Origin: Pirellulaceae bacterium
GTDB taxonomy: Bacteria > Planctomycetota > Planctomycetia > Pirellulales > Pirellulaceae
NCBI GenBank assembly: GCA_022446825.1
Contig: JAKVBY010000042.1
Span: forward strand, 1 to 34,137
Direction of reading: 5' to 3'
DNA length: 34,137 nucleotides
Shown piece by piece: positions 25,870 through 33,815 of this stretch; position 1 is the first letter of the stretch; the number at the start of each line of letters is the position of its first letter. Position numbers and translations under genes: made by a program. The notes under the pieces were generated by a model. It did not search any database and was not told where the DNA came from. It saw only the letters and a list, made by a program, of their open reading frames with translations.

Positions 25870-25882
25870 ACTGAGACTCAGT
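25870..25882. promoter_or_regulatory. Palindrome just upstream of the permease start
   Basis: ACTGAG-A-CTCAGT is a perfect palindrome six bases from the permease ATG (25864), where a ribosome-binding site would lie. It could lower permease translation or be a coincidence in an 82-base intergenic gap. Confidence 0.3.
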
Positions 25883-25946
25883 GAATCTTGACATGTCCCA
25901 AGAACAAAATGCTCTCGTCTCTAAATAAAAAATGCGTTACCCAGAC

Positions 25947-27089
25947 TTAAGAACTGACCAGCCGGCGTTCATCAAGCCAACTCTTAAAATCGTTGAAATA
26001 GAAGAATTGGGTTTCCGGTCGAAACATATCTGCTTTCAGTGGTGAATCCTCATCGGGCACCACAACCCGTAACTCGGTATTGTAAATATCGCCATCCGCT
26101 TCCGAAAAGGTTTTTGATTCAGGATCGTAGGAAGGATAAATTTCCTTGATCGTGTCACTATCCTCCTCAACCATGGCCTTAATCAACTTGACGCTCAAAT
26201 AACCCATTTGATAGGGATTTTGAACTACCATCGCATCGACTTTCCCTTCTGACATATCGGTCAGTGCCAACGAAGCCGCATCAAAAACAACAATGGCCGT
26301 CTTATCGCGAATTTCGCGTTCTTCAACCACTCGCACAATCGCATGGGCGTTGTATGCCCAGATGCCGACCAGTGCGGCCACCTCTTCATGCTTGTCCAGT
26401 ATTGCTTTAACATTTTCCTGGGCAACATTTTCATCGCCTTCGTCTGCCATGCTGTCAAGAGACGTGAATTGTTCACCGGCTCCCTCAGCAAAGCCTCCAA
26501 TCCGTTCAATGGCGTTGGCTACTGTCTTGACACCAACAAAAGTTGCATAGTTGCCGCCGTCCGGAAGCAGCCCCTTGGCAGCTTTACCCAGTTCTTCACC
26601 ACCCACTTTATTGTTCGTCCCCAGATACGCGAATCGGGAGTCACGATATTTTTCGTGATCCATGTCAGAATCAACACAGATTACTTTGACACCTTTATCT
26701 CGAAGTGCTTTCAATGCTTTGGCGGTTGCACGATTGCTGGCATCCACCGGTGAAATCGCTACGCCCGCAATATCAGATTGCGTCGCGTACTGTTCCAATT
26801 TCTCTACCTGTTTTTCAACTTTAAATTCACTGCCTTTGTCCATATTGTGGGTCAGCCCCACTGCCTCAATTCCTAGTTCCTCAGCAGCTTGATCCATGCC
26901 CGTTCGACAAGCATCCCAAAATGGATCATCTCCGTTACTGAGAAAAACAATACGTTTCTTTTCGCCACTACTGGAACCACTCCCCTGACTATTGCTACTG
27001 CTCGAGTTGTCGGTACCTCCACAGCCGGAAAATAGAAGCGTCGTGGCGACAAAGACCACCACTATCAAGGAATGGATCAAACGCGACAT
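25947..27089 (-). CDS. Sugar-binding lipoprotein of ABC transporter (Periplasmic_BP_4 family)
   Basis: This 380-residue periplasmic binding protein is anchored as a lipoprotein. Residues 1-22 are a signal with the lipobox LFSGC (Cys23), and a Ser/Gly-rich linker follows. The mature part begins with KRIVFLSNGDDPFWDACRTG, typical of ribose-type binding proteins. Other family segments are DIAGVAISPVDASN, GVKVICVDSDMDHEKYR, YLGTNNKVGGEELGKAA, AAIVVFDAASLALTDMSEGK-like text and VVQNPYQMGYLSVK. AGGA lies about nine bases before ATG 27089. It leads the transporter operon. The ligand is probably a monosaccharide or small polyol, but it cannot be named. A divergent kinase gene lies upstream, and the space between holds two palindromes. 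Confidence 0.93.
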   Translation of the reverse strand: MSRLIHSLIVVVFVATTLLFSGCGGTDNSSSSNSQGSGSSSGEKKRIVFLSNGDDPFWDACRTGMDQAAEELGIEAVGLTHNMDKGSEFKVEKQVEKLEQYATQSDIAGVAISPVDASNRATAKALKALRDKGVKVICVDSDMDHEKYRDSRFAYLGTNNKVGGEELGKAAKGLLPDGGNYATFVGVKTVANAIERIGGFAEGAGEQFTSLDSMADEGDENVAQENVKAILDKHEEVAALVGIWAYNAHAIVRVVEEREIRDKTAIVVFDAASLALTDMSEGKVDAMVVQNPYQMGYLSVKLIKAMVEEDSDTIKEIYPSYDPESKTFSEADGDIYNTELRVVVPDEDSPLKADMFRPETQFFYFNDFKSWLDERRLVSS

Positions 27090-27140
27090 AAGTCGTTCCT
27101 ATCAGTTGAATTGAAGCAAAAGACGGCTTGGGAAACTCAA

Positions 27141-27159
27141 ATTCTAATTTGCTTAGAAT
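27141..27159. promoter_or_regulatory. Perfect inverted repeat, candidate operator 1
   Basis: ATTCTAA (27141-27147) and TTAGAAT (27153-27159) are perfect 7-bp arms around the spacer TTTGC. The site lies 52 bases upstream of the sugar-binding lipoprotein start, a typical location for an operator. No cognate regulator gene lies in the window. Confidence 0.45.
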
Positions 27160-27199
27160 GGGCAAGCAAGGGGCAAATATTTCCGCTTTCCCAGGAAAA

Positions 27200-27211
27200 C
27201 AAGACGTCTTG
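27200..27211. promoter_or_regulatory. 12-bp palindrome with central CG, candidate operator 2
   Basis: CAAGACGTCTTG is perfectly self-complementary with a central CpG, the general form of LacI-type operators. It sits 111 bases upstream of the transporter operon and 133 bases upstream of the kinase gene. Binding is not shown. Confidence 0.4.
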
Positions 27212-27343
27212 AAAGACGAGATCACAAAACCCTCACAAGACAAAAACTTCAACTTTCACCTGTACCAAGGCCGATCCAATTTAACACTCACCCTTTATCT
27301 TCCGCACTCTCACCCCATCTTGGCTTTACGCCAAAACCCCTTT

Positions 27344-28243
27344 ATGTCGCTGTCAACTGCGCAACCACGCACTAAACGAGCGGATTCATTCACAGCACCC
27401 GGCCAGCGACCGTTCGGCTGCTGGCAACTGCTCGATCTCCTCGGTGAAGGCCAGTGGTCCCAAGTATTTCGCGCCCGGCCACTTCGGAGCCTCGGAGATA
27501 GTGCGGCTGATTACGCCATTAAAATCCTCCGCCCAGACGGCGACTCGCTGGGTACCGTGATGATGCAGCACGAAGTATACGTCGCCTATCACGTGTCCCA
27601 CCCAAATTTGTGCCCTATTCTCTCAGCGCATGTGGACGCACCGCCATTCTATTTCGTGATGCCGTTGCTTCCAGGTCAGACCGTCAAACGGTTGCTCAAC
27701 ACAAAGGTGTCTCTGCCTCCGTCCATCGCTTTGTGGACGGTGCGACAGGTAGCGGAAGCAATGCTGGAATTGCACAACAAGCGTTGGATCCACGGGGATA
27801 CCAAACCGGAAAACATTATCGTTGGCCCCAATGGCCATGCAACACTAACCGATCTCGGCTTTTGCAGATCTTTCGACCGCAACCACAATCTATCTCAAAA
27901 GCAATTTTGTGGAACCATTGCCTATGCAGCGCCAGAGACGCTCACAACCGCTTTGAATGCCACACCCCAAAGTGACATCTATAGCCTGGGTATTGTGCTC
28001 TTTGAAATGTTAACCGGAGAGTCACCATTCAGAAATGTACCAGATCACAATCTAGTGGTCGCACACCTTCAGAAAAAACCTTCCGACGTACGCTCGAAAA
28101 AGCCCTTTCTATCGAACAGAATCTCGGAACTCTTAACGCACATGCTGGCGAAAGATCCGCTACGACGTCCGACGGCGGAAGAACTAGTACCCTGGTTGAT
28201 GGATCTGGAAATTGATCTCATTGATGAACGCACCGTGGCCTAA
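27344..28243 (+). CDS. Cytoplasmic serine/threonine protein kinase (HGD / DLG variant)
   Basis: This encodes 299 residues from ATG 27344. An open frame extends upstream to TTG 27128, but that part overlaps the candidate operators and reads as non-coding, so the shorter form is chosen. Visible kinase motifs are the glycine loop GEGQWSQVF (34-42), the YAIK lysine (Lys60), a helix-C glutamate (Glu77), the catalytic loop HGDTKPENI (150-158), the metal aspartate in DLGF (Asp170), CGTIAYAAPE (189-198) and DIYSLGIVLFEMLTG. The usual HRD is HGD and DFG is DLG, so it is a non-RD kinase, but all catalytic residues are present. No membrane helix or sensor domain follows the kinase fold. It is transcribed divergently from the sugar transporter. 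Target unknown. Confidence 0.9.
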   Translation: MSLSTAQPRTKRADSFTAPGQRPFGCWQLLDLLGEGQWSQVFRARPLRSLGDSAADYAIKILRPDGDSLGTVMMQHEVYVAYHVSHPNLCPILSAHVDAPPFYFVMPLLPGQTVKRLLNTKVSLPPSIALWTVRQVAEAMLELHNKRWIHGDTKPENIIVGPNGHATLTDLGFCRSFDRNHNLSQKQFCGTIAYAAPETLTTALNATPQSDIYSLGIVLFEMLTGESPFRNVPDHNLVVAHLQKKPSDVRSKKPFLSNRISELLTHMLAKDPLRRPTAEELVPWLMDLEIDLIDERTVA

Positions 28244-28398
28244 CCTGTAAGATTCATCCAGAAACGCGCCGAGAATTCTTTTTCCGAGGATGCGTTTCCA
28301 GAGAAAGATTTCTCTTCGAAGCATAGACTCGTTGTTTGTTCCTACCAACGTTAAGCGTCTGTAGAAGTCGCATTTCTTCGAAATGCAAACAAGGGTCA
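28244..28398. terminator. Convergent intergenic region with three hairpins
   Basis: The kinase gene (+) and glcF (-) converge here. GAAACGC (28261-28267) pairs with GCGTTTC (28292-28298). GAGAAA (28301-28306) pairs with TTTCTC (28309-28314). GCATTTC (28370-28376) pairs with GAAATGC (28380-28386) across three bases, 13 bases after the glcF stop. These are plausible transcript ends, but clear U-tracts are missing. Confidence 0.4.
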
Positions 28399-29724
28399 CT
28401 AAAATATCAAAGGTTCCCCGCGATAACTCAAATCCAACAAGTCCATCGGATGCACAATCTTCAAAGCATGTTGATTCATTCGTGACTCACATGCAATCTG
28501 CATCAGACACCCGGTGTTCGCTGTCACGACAACCCGCGCGCCGGTACTGAGAATATTCTTCATCTTCCGACGGCTTAAACGTTCGGCCATTTCTGGTTCG
28601 GTCAAGTTGTAGGTTCCTGCGGCACCACAACACAACTCCGATTCTGGTAGTTCAACCAACTCGAGTCCGGGAATCTGTTTCAGTAAATTCCGCGGCTGCT
28701 CTCGCACTTGCTGGGCATGTGCGAGATGACATGCGTCGTGATAGGTGACTTTAAGGGGCAACTCACCTTCCGGCGGAACGAGGCCCAATTCATCTAAAAA
28801 CTCGCTGACATCTTTTACTTTATCGGCGAAACGCTGCCGCTCGGACTGTTTTGAGTCCTGCCAATGATGCCCATAATCTTTCAACATCGATGCGCAACCC
28901 GCGACATTGATAATCACCGCATCGACATCATCAACATTGAATTCTGACAAATTCGTATCGGCAAATTCTTGGGCCGGTTCACTACTACCCGCGTGCAGGT
29001 GAATCGCCCCACAACAAACTTGCTTTTGCGGAATGACAACTTCACAACCATTCTGTTGTAGCACTCTGGCTGTTGCCCAATTTGTTTCGCGAAACATTAC
29101 GTCTGCCACACAACCAGTAAAAAGTGCCACGCGGGCACGTGGTGTTCCCTTGGCAGGTAAAATGGGGGGGAGCTTGGCAGGTGGTCGTTGAAGTTCCGGC
29201 AACATGGCAACCAACCGCCCCAGCCTAGGCGGCAAGAGTTTCCACAATCCCGTCCGCGTAAGTAACCGATCGAGACGCAGTTTCTGCCCCCACCGCGCGG
29301 GCTTCAACCAGCGACGCAGACGATCTGGATAGGGAAACATTCCAAACAGAATCCAACGGTGAAACCAATCATTTGTTTTTTCCGTGCCGTCACCGGTCTG
29401 CTCCATTTCAATCCGGAAAGGTTCAATCAGTCGACCATATTGAACACCCGAGGGACAAGCCGTTTCACAAGCCCGACAATCGAGGCACAATTCCAAGTGA
29501 CGTCGGACTTCCTTTGTCAGATCCACTCGCCCGTCGCGTACTCCGCGCATGAGATAGATCCGTCCACGTGGACTATCGTTTTCATTTCCCAATTCAGCAT
29601 ATGTCGGACACGAAGCGGTACAAAGGCCGCAGTGGACACAGTCTAGAAAGAGCTCGTAATCGATTCCCGAACCAACCCTCGTAGTGGACGATTCACTGGT
29701 CGGAATGACCTCAATGTTTTCCAT
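28399..29724 (-). CDS. glcF: Glycolate oxidase iron-sulfur subunit GlcF
   Basis: This 441-residue protein carries electrons from the flavin subunits toward the quinone pool at the cytoplasmic membrane. Two ferredoxin-type 4Fe-4S motifs are visible: C29-x2-C32-x2-C35-x3-C39-P and C80-x2-C83-x2-C86-x3-C90-P. Two CCG-type domains follow (CCGAIHLHAGS in the middle and CCGAAGTYNL near the end), which coordinate further redox centres in this family. The start ATG 29724 lies 58 bases after glcE. It is the last gene of lhgO-glcD-glcE-glcF. Lactate utilisation (LldE/LutA-like) is an alternative for CCG proteins, but the ferredoxin part and the GlcD/GlcE neighbours favour GlcF. Confidence 0.93.
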   Translation of the reverse strand: MENIEVIPTSESSTTRVGSGIDYELFLDCVHCGLCTASCPTYAELGNENDSPRGRIYLMRGVRDGRVDLTKEVRRHLELCLDCRACETACPSGVQYGRLIEPFRIEMEQTGDGTEKTNDWFHRWILFGMFPYPDRLRRWLKPARWGQKLRLDRLLTRTGLWKLLPPRLGRLVAMLPELQRPPAKLPPILPAKGTPRARVALFTGCVADVMFRETNWATARVLQQNGCEVVIPQKQVCCGAIHLHAGSSEPAQEFADTNLSEFNVDDVDAVIINVAGCASMLKDYGHHWQDSKQSERQRFADKVKDVSEFLDELGLVPPEGELPLKVTYHDACHLAHAQQVREQPRNLLKQIPGLELVELPESELCCGAAGTYNLTEPEMAERLSRRKMKNILSTGARVVVTANTGCLMQIACESRMNQHALKIVHPMDLLDLSYRGEPLIF

Positions 29725-29782
29725 AAAATTGCTTGCTCACAATTGCGGGCTTCGCTCGGATTAAAAAGAACGGCCTTATTCC

Positions 29783-31027
29783 TTACACATAAACAAATCT
29801 CCCAGGATTCAAAATGCCCTGGGGGTCAAATCGCTGCTTGACGTCCGTCATCAAACGGAAGGGCGCATGAATGCCACCCCATACACTTTGGTGAGTCATC
29901 TCATGGCCTCCTGGATTGGACAACACCACAATATTTCCCTGAGCCGAGTTGGCAACCGGATGCAATTTGGCCAGTAAAGTACGCGATAGACCGTCTACCG
30001 GAAACTCGCTAAAACTCGCTATCACGATCCCATTACCAGCATGCGCTTGAATCGAGCAGTTAGGATCAACTCCCAAAATAGCTTCTATTAATTTGGTCGT
30101 CGCGCCAGGAACCACACTACCTTTTAACACCAATGGCGATTGGTGCTGCGCAGGAAACTCGCTCATGCTGGTCCAAGCATCTGCAACCTTGCTCTGCTCA
30201 ACTTCACGACAGTTCTCGACACCCCAGGTTTCTAGATCTTCTAACAATTGCGCAGACATCCACTGGACTTCCGCATCCGTTCCTTCTAAGCCAACCGCAA
30301 TTGCCAGTTCGTCTGCTGCATCTCCATCCCAAATAGCGTCGTCATGCCAAACTGGTCCGCATAGTAATTCAATCGCCGCGGGAGTAGTCGCTGATGTGAC
30401 CAACTCCGCCAAAACATTTTCTGCCTGAGCGAGATTTTTGACCGTACCCACCACAATCGCAGAGCGTTGAGGGCACGGCTTCACTTTGAGGGTCACTTGA
30501 TGAATCACTGCGAGCGTTCCTAACGAACCGGTCAAGAGCTTACAAAAATCGTAACCCGCAACATTCTTGACCACTCGCCCCCCTCCTTTGAAAGCGCGGC
30601 CAGTACCATCGACTGCGTGAATCCCAATGACGTAATCGCGTACCGTCCCCATCCCATAGCGTCGAGGACCATTGAAATTGGTCGCGATCACGCCACCTAA
30701 AGTGGCTTCCGACGCCTGGGGCACATCAATTGGCAAACGTTGATTCTCCTTGGCTAGTGTTTCTGCCAAGGACTGCATCGACACACCAGCCTCAACCGTA
30801 ATCGTCATATCACGTGCCGGATAATCAATAACTTGATCAAATTGTTTTAAGGAAACGCCCCAGCCAGAATGCTTAGCTGGCAACCCAAAGTTGAGTGCAG
30901 TTTCACCGCCCAGCGGGTAAATGGCTGTTTCGGAATCATGGGCACTCGTTATAAGGGCGCACAGGTCATCGCAATTCGATGGCTCGAACATCTCGGTAAT
31001 TGGTAACACTTCCAGTACAGTCGACAC
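29783..31027 (-). CDS. glcE: Glycolate oxidase FAD-binding subunit GlcE
   Basis: This 414-residue FAD-binding type 4 protein is the second flavin subunit of glycolate dehydrogenase. The FAD-binding half shows PLGGETALNFGLP (about 38-50), MTITVEAGVSMQSLAETLAK, PQASEATLGGVIATNFNGPR and YGMGTVRDYVIGI with GGRVVKNVAGYDFCKLLTGS. The C-terminus is short, as expected for GlcE, and ends FDPQGILNPGRFVYV. The start is GTG 31027, and 34 bases separate it from the glcD stop. GlcE alone does not normally carry the whole substrate site, so it likely forms a complex with GlcD and GlcF. Confidence 0.92.
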   Translation of the reverse strand: MSTVLEVLPITEMFEPSNCDDLCALITSAHDSETAIYPLGGETALNFGLPAKHSGWGVSLKQFDQVIDYPARDMTITVEAGVSMQSLAETLAKENQRLPIDVPQASEATLGGVIATNFNGPRRYGMGTVRDYVIGIHAVDGTGRAFKGGGRVVKNVAGYDFCKLLTGSLGTLAVIHQVTLKVKPCPQRSAIVVGTVKNLAQAENVLAELVTSATTPAAIELLCGPVWHDDAIWDGDAADELAIAVGLEGTDAEVQWMSAQLLEDLETWGVENCREVEQSKVADAWTSMSEFPAQHQSPLVLKGSVVPGATTKLIEAILGVDPNCSIQAHAGNGIVIASFSEFPVDGLSRTLLAKLHPVANSAQGNIVVLSNPGGHEMTHQSVWGGIHAPFRLMTDVKQRFDPQGILNPGRFVYV

Positions 31028-31061
31028 GATCTAAAAAAGCCTTTCCAGCAGGATCATTTCG

Positions 31062-32501
31062 CTACAATGCGGCACGACGTCCGGGATGTTTTTGCTCAAT
31101 TCCACAAGCACCAGAGGTGGGTAACATTTTGTCCGGGCTGAGGTTATTGAAGGGATTAAACGCATCTCTCAAATTGCCCATGGCAGCCAAATCTTCGTCG
31201 GTAAACATCTTGTTCATGAACTGAATTTTTTCCACACCGATTCCATGCTCACCAGTGACACTGCCGCCACAGTCAAGGCATTCCTGAAGGATTTCACCAC
31301 TCGCCTTGAGGACACGTTGTGTTTGTTCTTTTTCGCGTTCGTCAAATAGCAGTATCGGATGAAGATTCCCATCACCGGCATGAAAAACGTTGACAACCTG
31401 AAGGTCATACTTCGCACCAATTTCGGCAATCCGCTTTAAAATATGTGGTAACTTCGTGCGAGGAACGACGCCATCTTGGGTACAGTAGCTGGGACTTAAC
31501 CGTCCAATCGCTCCAAATGCTTGCTTGCGACACTTCCACAATTTTGCCCGTTCGGCTTCGTTTGCAGCCTGACGGACTTCACGCGCCCCAGCCTTTTCAC
31601 AGATCCCAACGATTTGATCACGCTGCGCGTCTAAACCAGCTTCAAGACCATCGACTTCAATCAAAAGAACTGCTTCGGCATCCAAGGGAAAACCAAATTT
31701 GAAAGCCTCTTCCAAGGCAACTAAAATTGGTCGGTCGAGCATCTCCAGGGCAGCCGGTACGATCCCAGCGCCAATAATGTCACTTATCGCATTGGACGTT
31801 TCCTCGACAGACTCAAATATTCCCAACATCGTCCGATAGCCCTGAGGATTTGGGGTCAGCCGTACCCAAACCCTCGTCACAATTGCCAAAGTGCCCTCAC
31901 TGCCAACCAGCGCGCCGACTAAATCCAGCCCAGGCGAATCCTCTGCTGGCCCACCGATCCTGACCACGCTCCCGTCGGCCAGCACGGCTTCCACACCCAG
32001 AACATGATTTACCGTCACACCATATTTTAAAGTATGAGGTCCACCTGAATTGGTAGCCACGTTGCCACCGATAGTACAAGCTCCTTGGCTTGACGGATCA
32101 GGAGCATAATGAAAACCGGTCCCCTTCAACGCTTGGGTTAACCAGACGTTAACCGTGCCCGGTTGCACAATTGCATAGCGGTCGCGAATGTTGATCTCTA
32201 AGATTTCCTTCATGCGCGTCAGCACAATCATGACGCCGCCACCAATCGGTAAACATCCTCCTGCTAAACTGGTTCCCGCTCCACGTGGCAAAAAAGGCAC
32301 CCCAAATTCGTTACACGCTTTGACAACAGTAGCAACTTGCGAGGTAGTTTCGGGAAAGACAACGACGTCAGGACTGTTCTTTTCAATCGTAAAACCGTCG
32401 CATTCATAGACCATTAAATCGGCATCGGCCGAAAGCACGTTTTCATTGCCTACAGCAGTCCGAAGACGCTCAGTGAGATTCGAAGAAACAGCAGTTGCCA
32501 T
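31062..32501 (-). CDS. glcD: Glycolate oxidase subunit GlcD / FAD-linked 2-hydroxyacid dehydrogenase
   Basis: This 479-residue FAD-linked oxidase carries the catalytic flavin for oxidation of glycolate or a related D-2-hydroxyacid to the 2-oxoacid. Visible parts are the FAD loop FLPRGAGTSLAGGCLP (70-85), ACTIGGNVATNSGGPHTLKY, the VGSEGTLAIVTRVWVRLTP segment, the C-terminal metal/substrate motif HAGDGNLHPILLF and GEHGIGVEKIQFM. ATG 32501 is the start, with no strong ribosome-binding site. The adjacent lhgO gene raises the possibility that D-2-hydroxyglutarate or D-lactate is the true substrate, because these enzymes are closely related. glcE and glcF downstream favour the three-subunit glycolate-type complex. 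Confidence 0.92.
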   Translation of the reverse strand: MATAVSSNLTERLRTAVGNENVLSADADLMVYECDGFTIEKNSPDVVVFPETTSQVATVVKACNEFGVPFLPRGAGTSLAGGCLPIGGGVMIVLTRMKEILEINIRDRYAIVQPGTVNVWLTQALKGTGFHYAPDPSSQGACTIGGNVATNSGGPHTLKYGVTVNHVLGVEAVLADGSVVRIGGPAEDSPGLDLVGALVGSEGTLAIVTRVWVRLTPNPQGYRTMLGIFESVEETSNAISDIIGAGIVPAALEMLDRPILVALEEAFKFGFPLDAEAVLLIEVDGLEAGLDAQRDQIVGICEKAGAREVRQAANEAERAKLWKCRKQAFGAIGRLSPSYCTQDGVVPRTKLPHILKRIAEIGAKYDLQVVNVFHAGDGNLHPILLFDEREKEQTQRVLKASGEILQECLDCGGSVTGEHGIGVEKIQFMNKMFTDEDLAAMGNLRDAFNPFNNLSPDKMLPTSGACGIEQKHPGRRAAL

Positions 32502-32615
32502 GGAAGTAAGACACCAAATCCTGGAAGTAATCTTAAAGTGATTTGATTATAGGCATACGCTGCCGTGACACCAGAGCCAGGGCCAGTTGATGAGATGCTC
32601 TCTCCCATAATCGAA

Positions 32616-33815
32616 TCAGGAAAGTTGCGGCTCAAGAGCATCCACAATCAATTTTCCGACATTCAAACAAGAAGTCGCTGCTGGAGACGGCGAGTTGTTG
32701 ACATTAATGATTCGTTGAGAATCCGTAATTTGAAAATCATCGATCAGGTGACCTTCGCGTGCCAGGAGCTGTGCGCGCACGCCGCTGCGCGCCGGCTGGA
32801 GATGTTCACCCCGTATCTCTGGCATCAAGTGCTGCAGTGCTTTGACAAATGCAGCTTTGCTCAAAGATCGCCACATTTCTCCGCAACCAACCCGCCAATA
32901 CTTCAGTGCCAAGCGAATGAAACCGGCATAAGTCAGCGACTCTGCAAGATCTCTCAAGTTGACATCCGTTTTTCGATAGCCTTCGCGCGCAAAAGCAAGG
33001 ACCGCGTTCGGACCACATTCGACGCCGCCATCGATCATGCGCGTGAAGTGCACACCCAAAAATGGAAAGCTTGGATCTGGCACGGGATAAATCAAATTCC
33101 GGCAGAGATGATGAACTTCTGGCTTCAGTTCATAAAACTCGCCGCGAAACGGTAGGATCTTCGCCTCGGGTTTTTCACCAACCATTTTGGTAACGCGATC
33201 CGAATACAGACCAGCGCAATTGATCAGATAGTTCGAGCGAAACTCCTGAGTTGTTGTGGCAACAACAATCTGACGTCCATCGCGTTGAATCGCCCGAGCT
33301 CGACAATTCGTAACAACTGCTCCACCTCGGTCTCTGATAATCTCGGCAAATCGTTCTGCGACACGACGATAATTTACGATACCGGATTCGGGTACGTGAA
33401 TCGCCTGGATCCCGGCCGCATGCGGCTCTAACTCCTGGAGCCGTTCGCGACCAATCATCTCACACTTGACCTGATTCTGTTTTCCTCGCTCAAAAATTTT
33501 TTCCAGCCTTGCTAGTTCAGACTGGTCAACAGCCACAATTACTTTTCCGCAAACATCGTATGGAATGCCTTCCTCTTCGCAAAAACGCTCCATGGCTTCT
33601 TTGCCTGTGCGACAATTTTGCGATTTGAGAGATCCTGGCTTGTAATAGATGCCCGAGTGCAAAACACCTGAATTGTGACCGGTTTGATGACTCCCAACAG
33701 TTGCTTCTTTTTCAACCACCACAACGCGCAAGCGAGGATATCGCTCACTTAAATTGTGCGCTGTCGCCAAGCCGACAATTCCGCCACCGATGATTAAAAT
33801 ATCTGATTCGTTCAT
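32616..33815 (-). CDS. lhgO: L-2-hydroxyglutarate oxidase (LhgO family)
   Basis: This 399-residue FAD-dependent oxidoreductase has the N-terminal dinucleotide-binding motif IIGGGIVGLATA (8-19), then VVVEKEATVGSHQTGHNSGV and LHSGIYYKPGSLK, a hallmark of the LhgO family. Further matches are CGKVIVAVDQSELARLE, FAREGYRKTDVN and the C-terminal VNVNNSPSPAATSCLNVGK-like stretch that closes the FAD site. It oxidises L-2-hydroxyglutarate to 2-oxoglutarate and passes electrons to the respiratory chain or oxygen. The start ATG 33815 has only a weak ribosome-binding site. It is the first gene of a four-gene strand-coherent unit, 114 bases upstream of glcD. Confidence 0.9.
   Translation of the reverse strand: MNESDILIIGGGIVGLATAHNLSERYPRLRVVVVEKEATVGSHQTGHNSGVLHSGIYYKPGSLKSQNCRTGKEAMERFCEEEGIPYDVCGKVIVAVDQSELARLEKIFERGKQNQVKCEMIGRERLQELEPHAAGIQAIHVPESGIVNYRRVAERFAEIIRDRGGAVVTNCRARAIQRDGRQIVVATTTQEFRSNYLINCAGLYSDRVTKMVGEKPEAKILPFRGEFYELKPEVHHLCRNLIYPVPDPSFPFLGVHFTRMIDGGVECGPNAVLAFAREGYRKTDVNLRDLAESLTYAGFIRLALKYWRVGCGEMWRSLSKAAFVKALQHLMPEIRGEHLQPARSGVRAQLLAREGHLIDDFQITDSQRIINVNNSPSPAATSCLNVGKLIVDALEPQLS

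Noticed and set aside
27128-27343. N-terminal extension of the kinase to TTG 27128
   Set aside because: It would translate across both palindromes and the expected promoters. The ATG at 27344 leaves a complete kinase fold.
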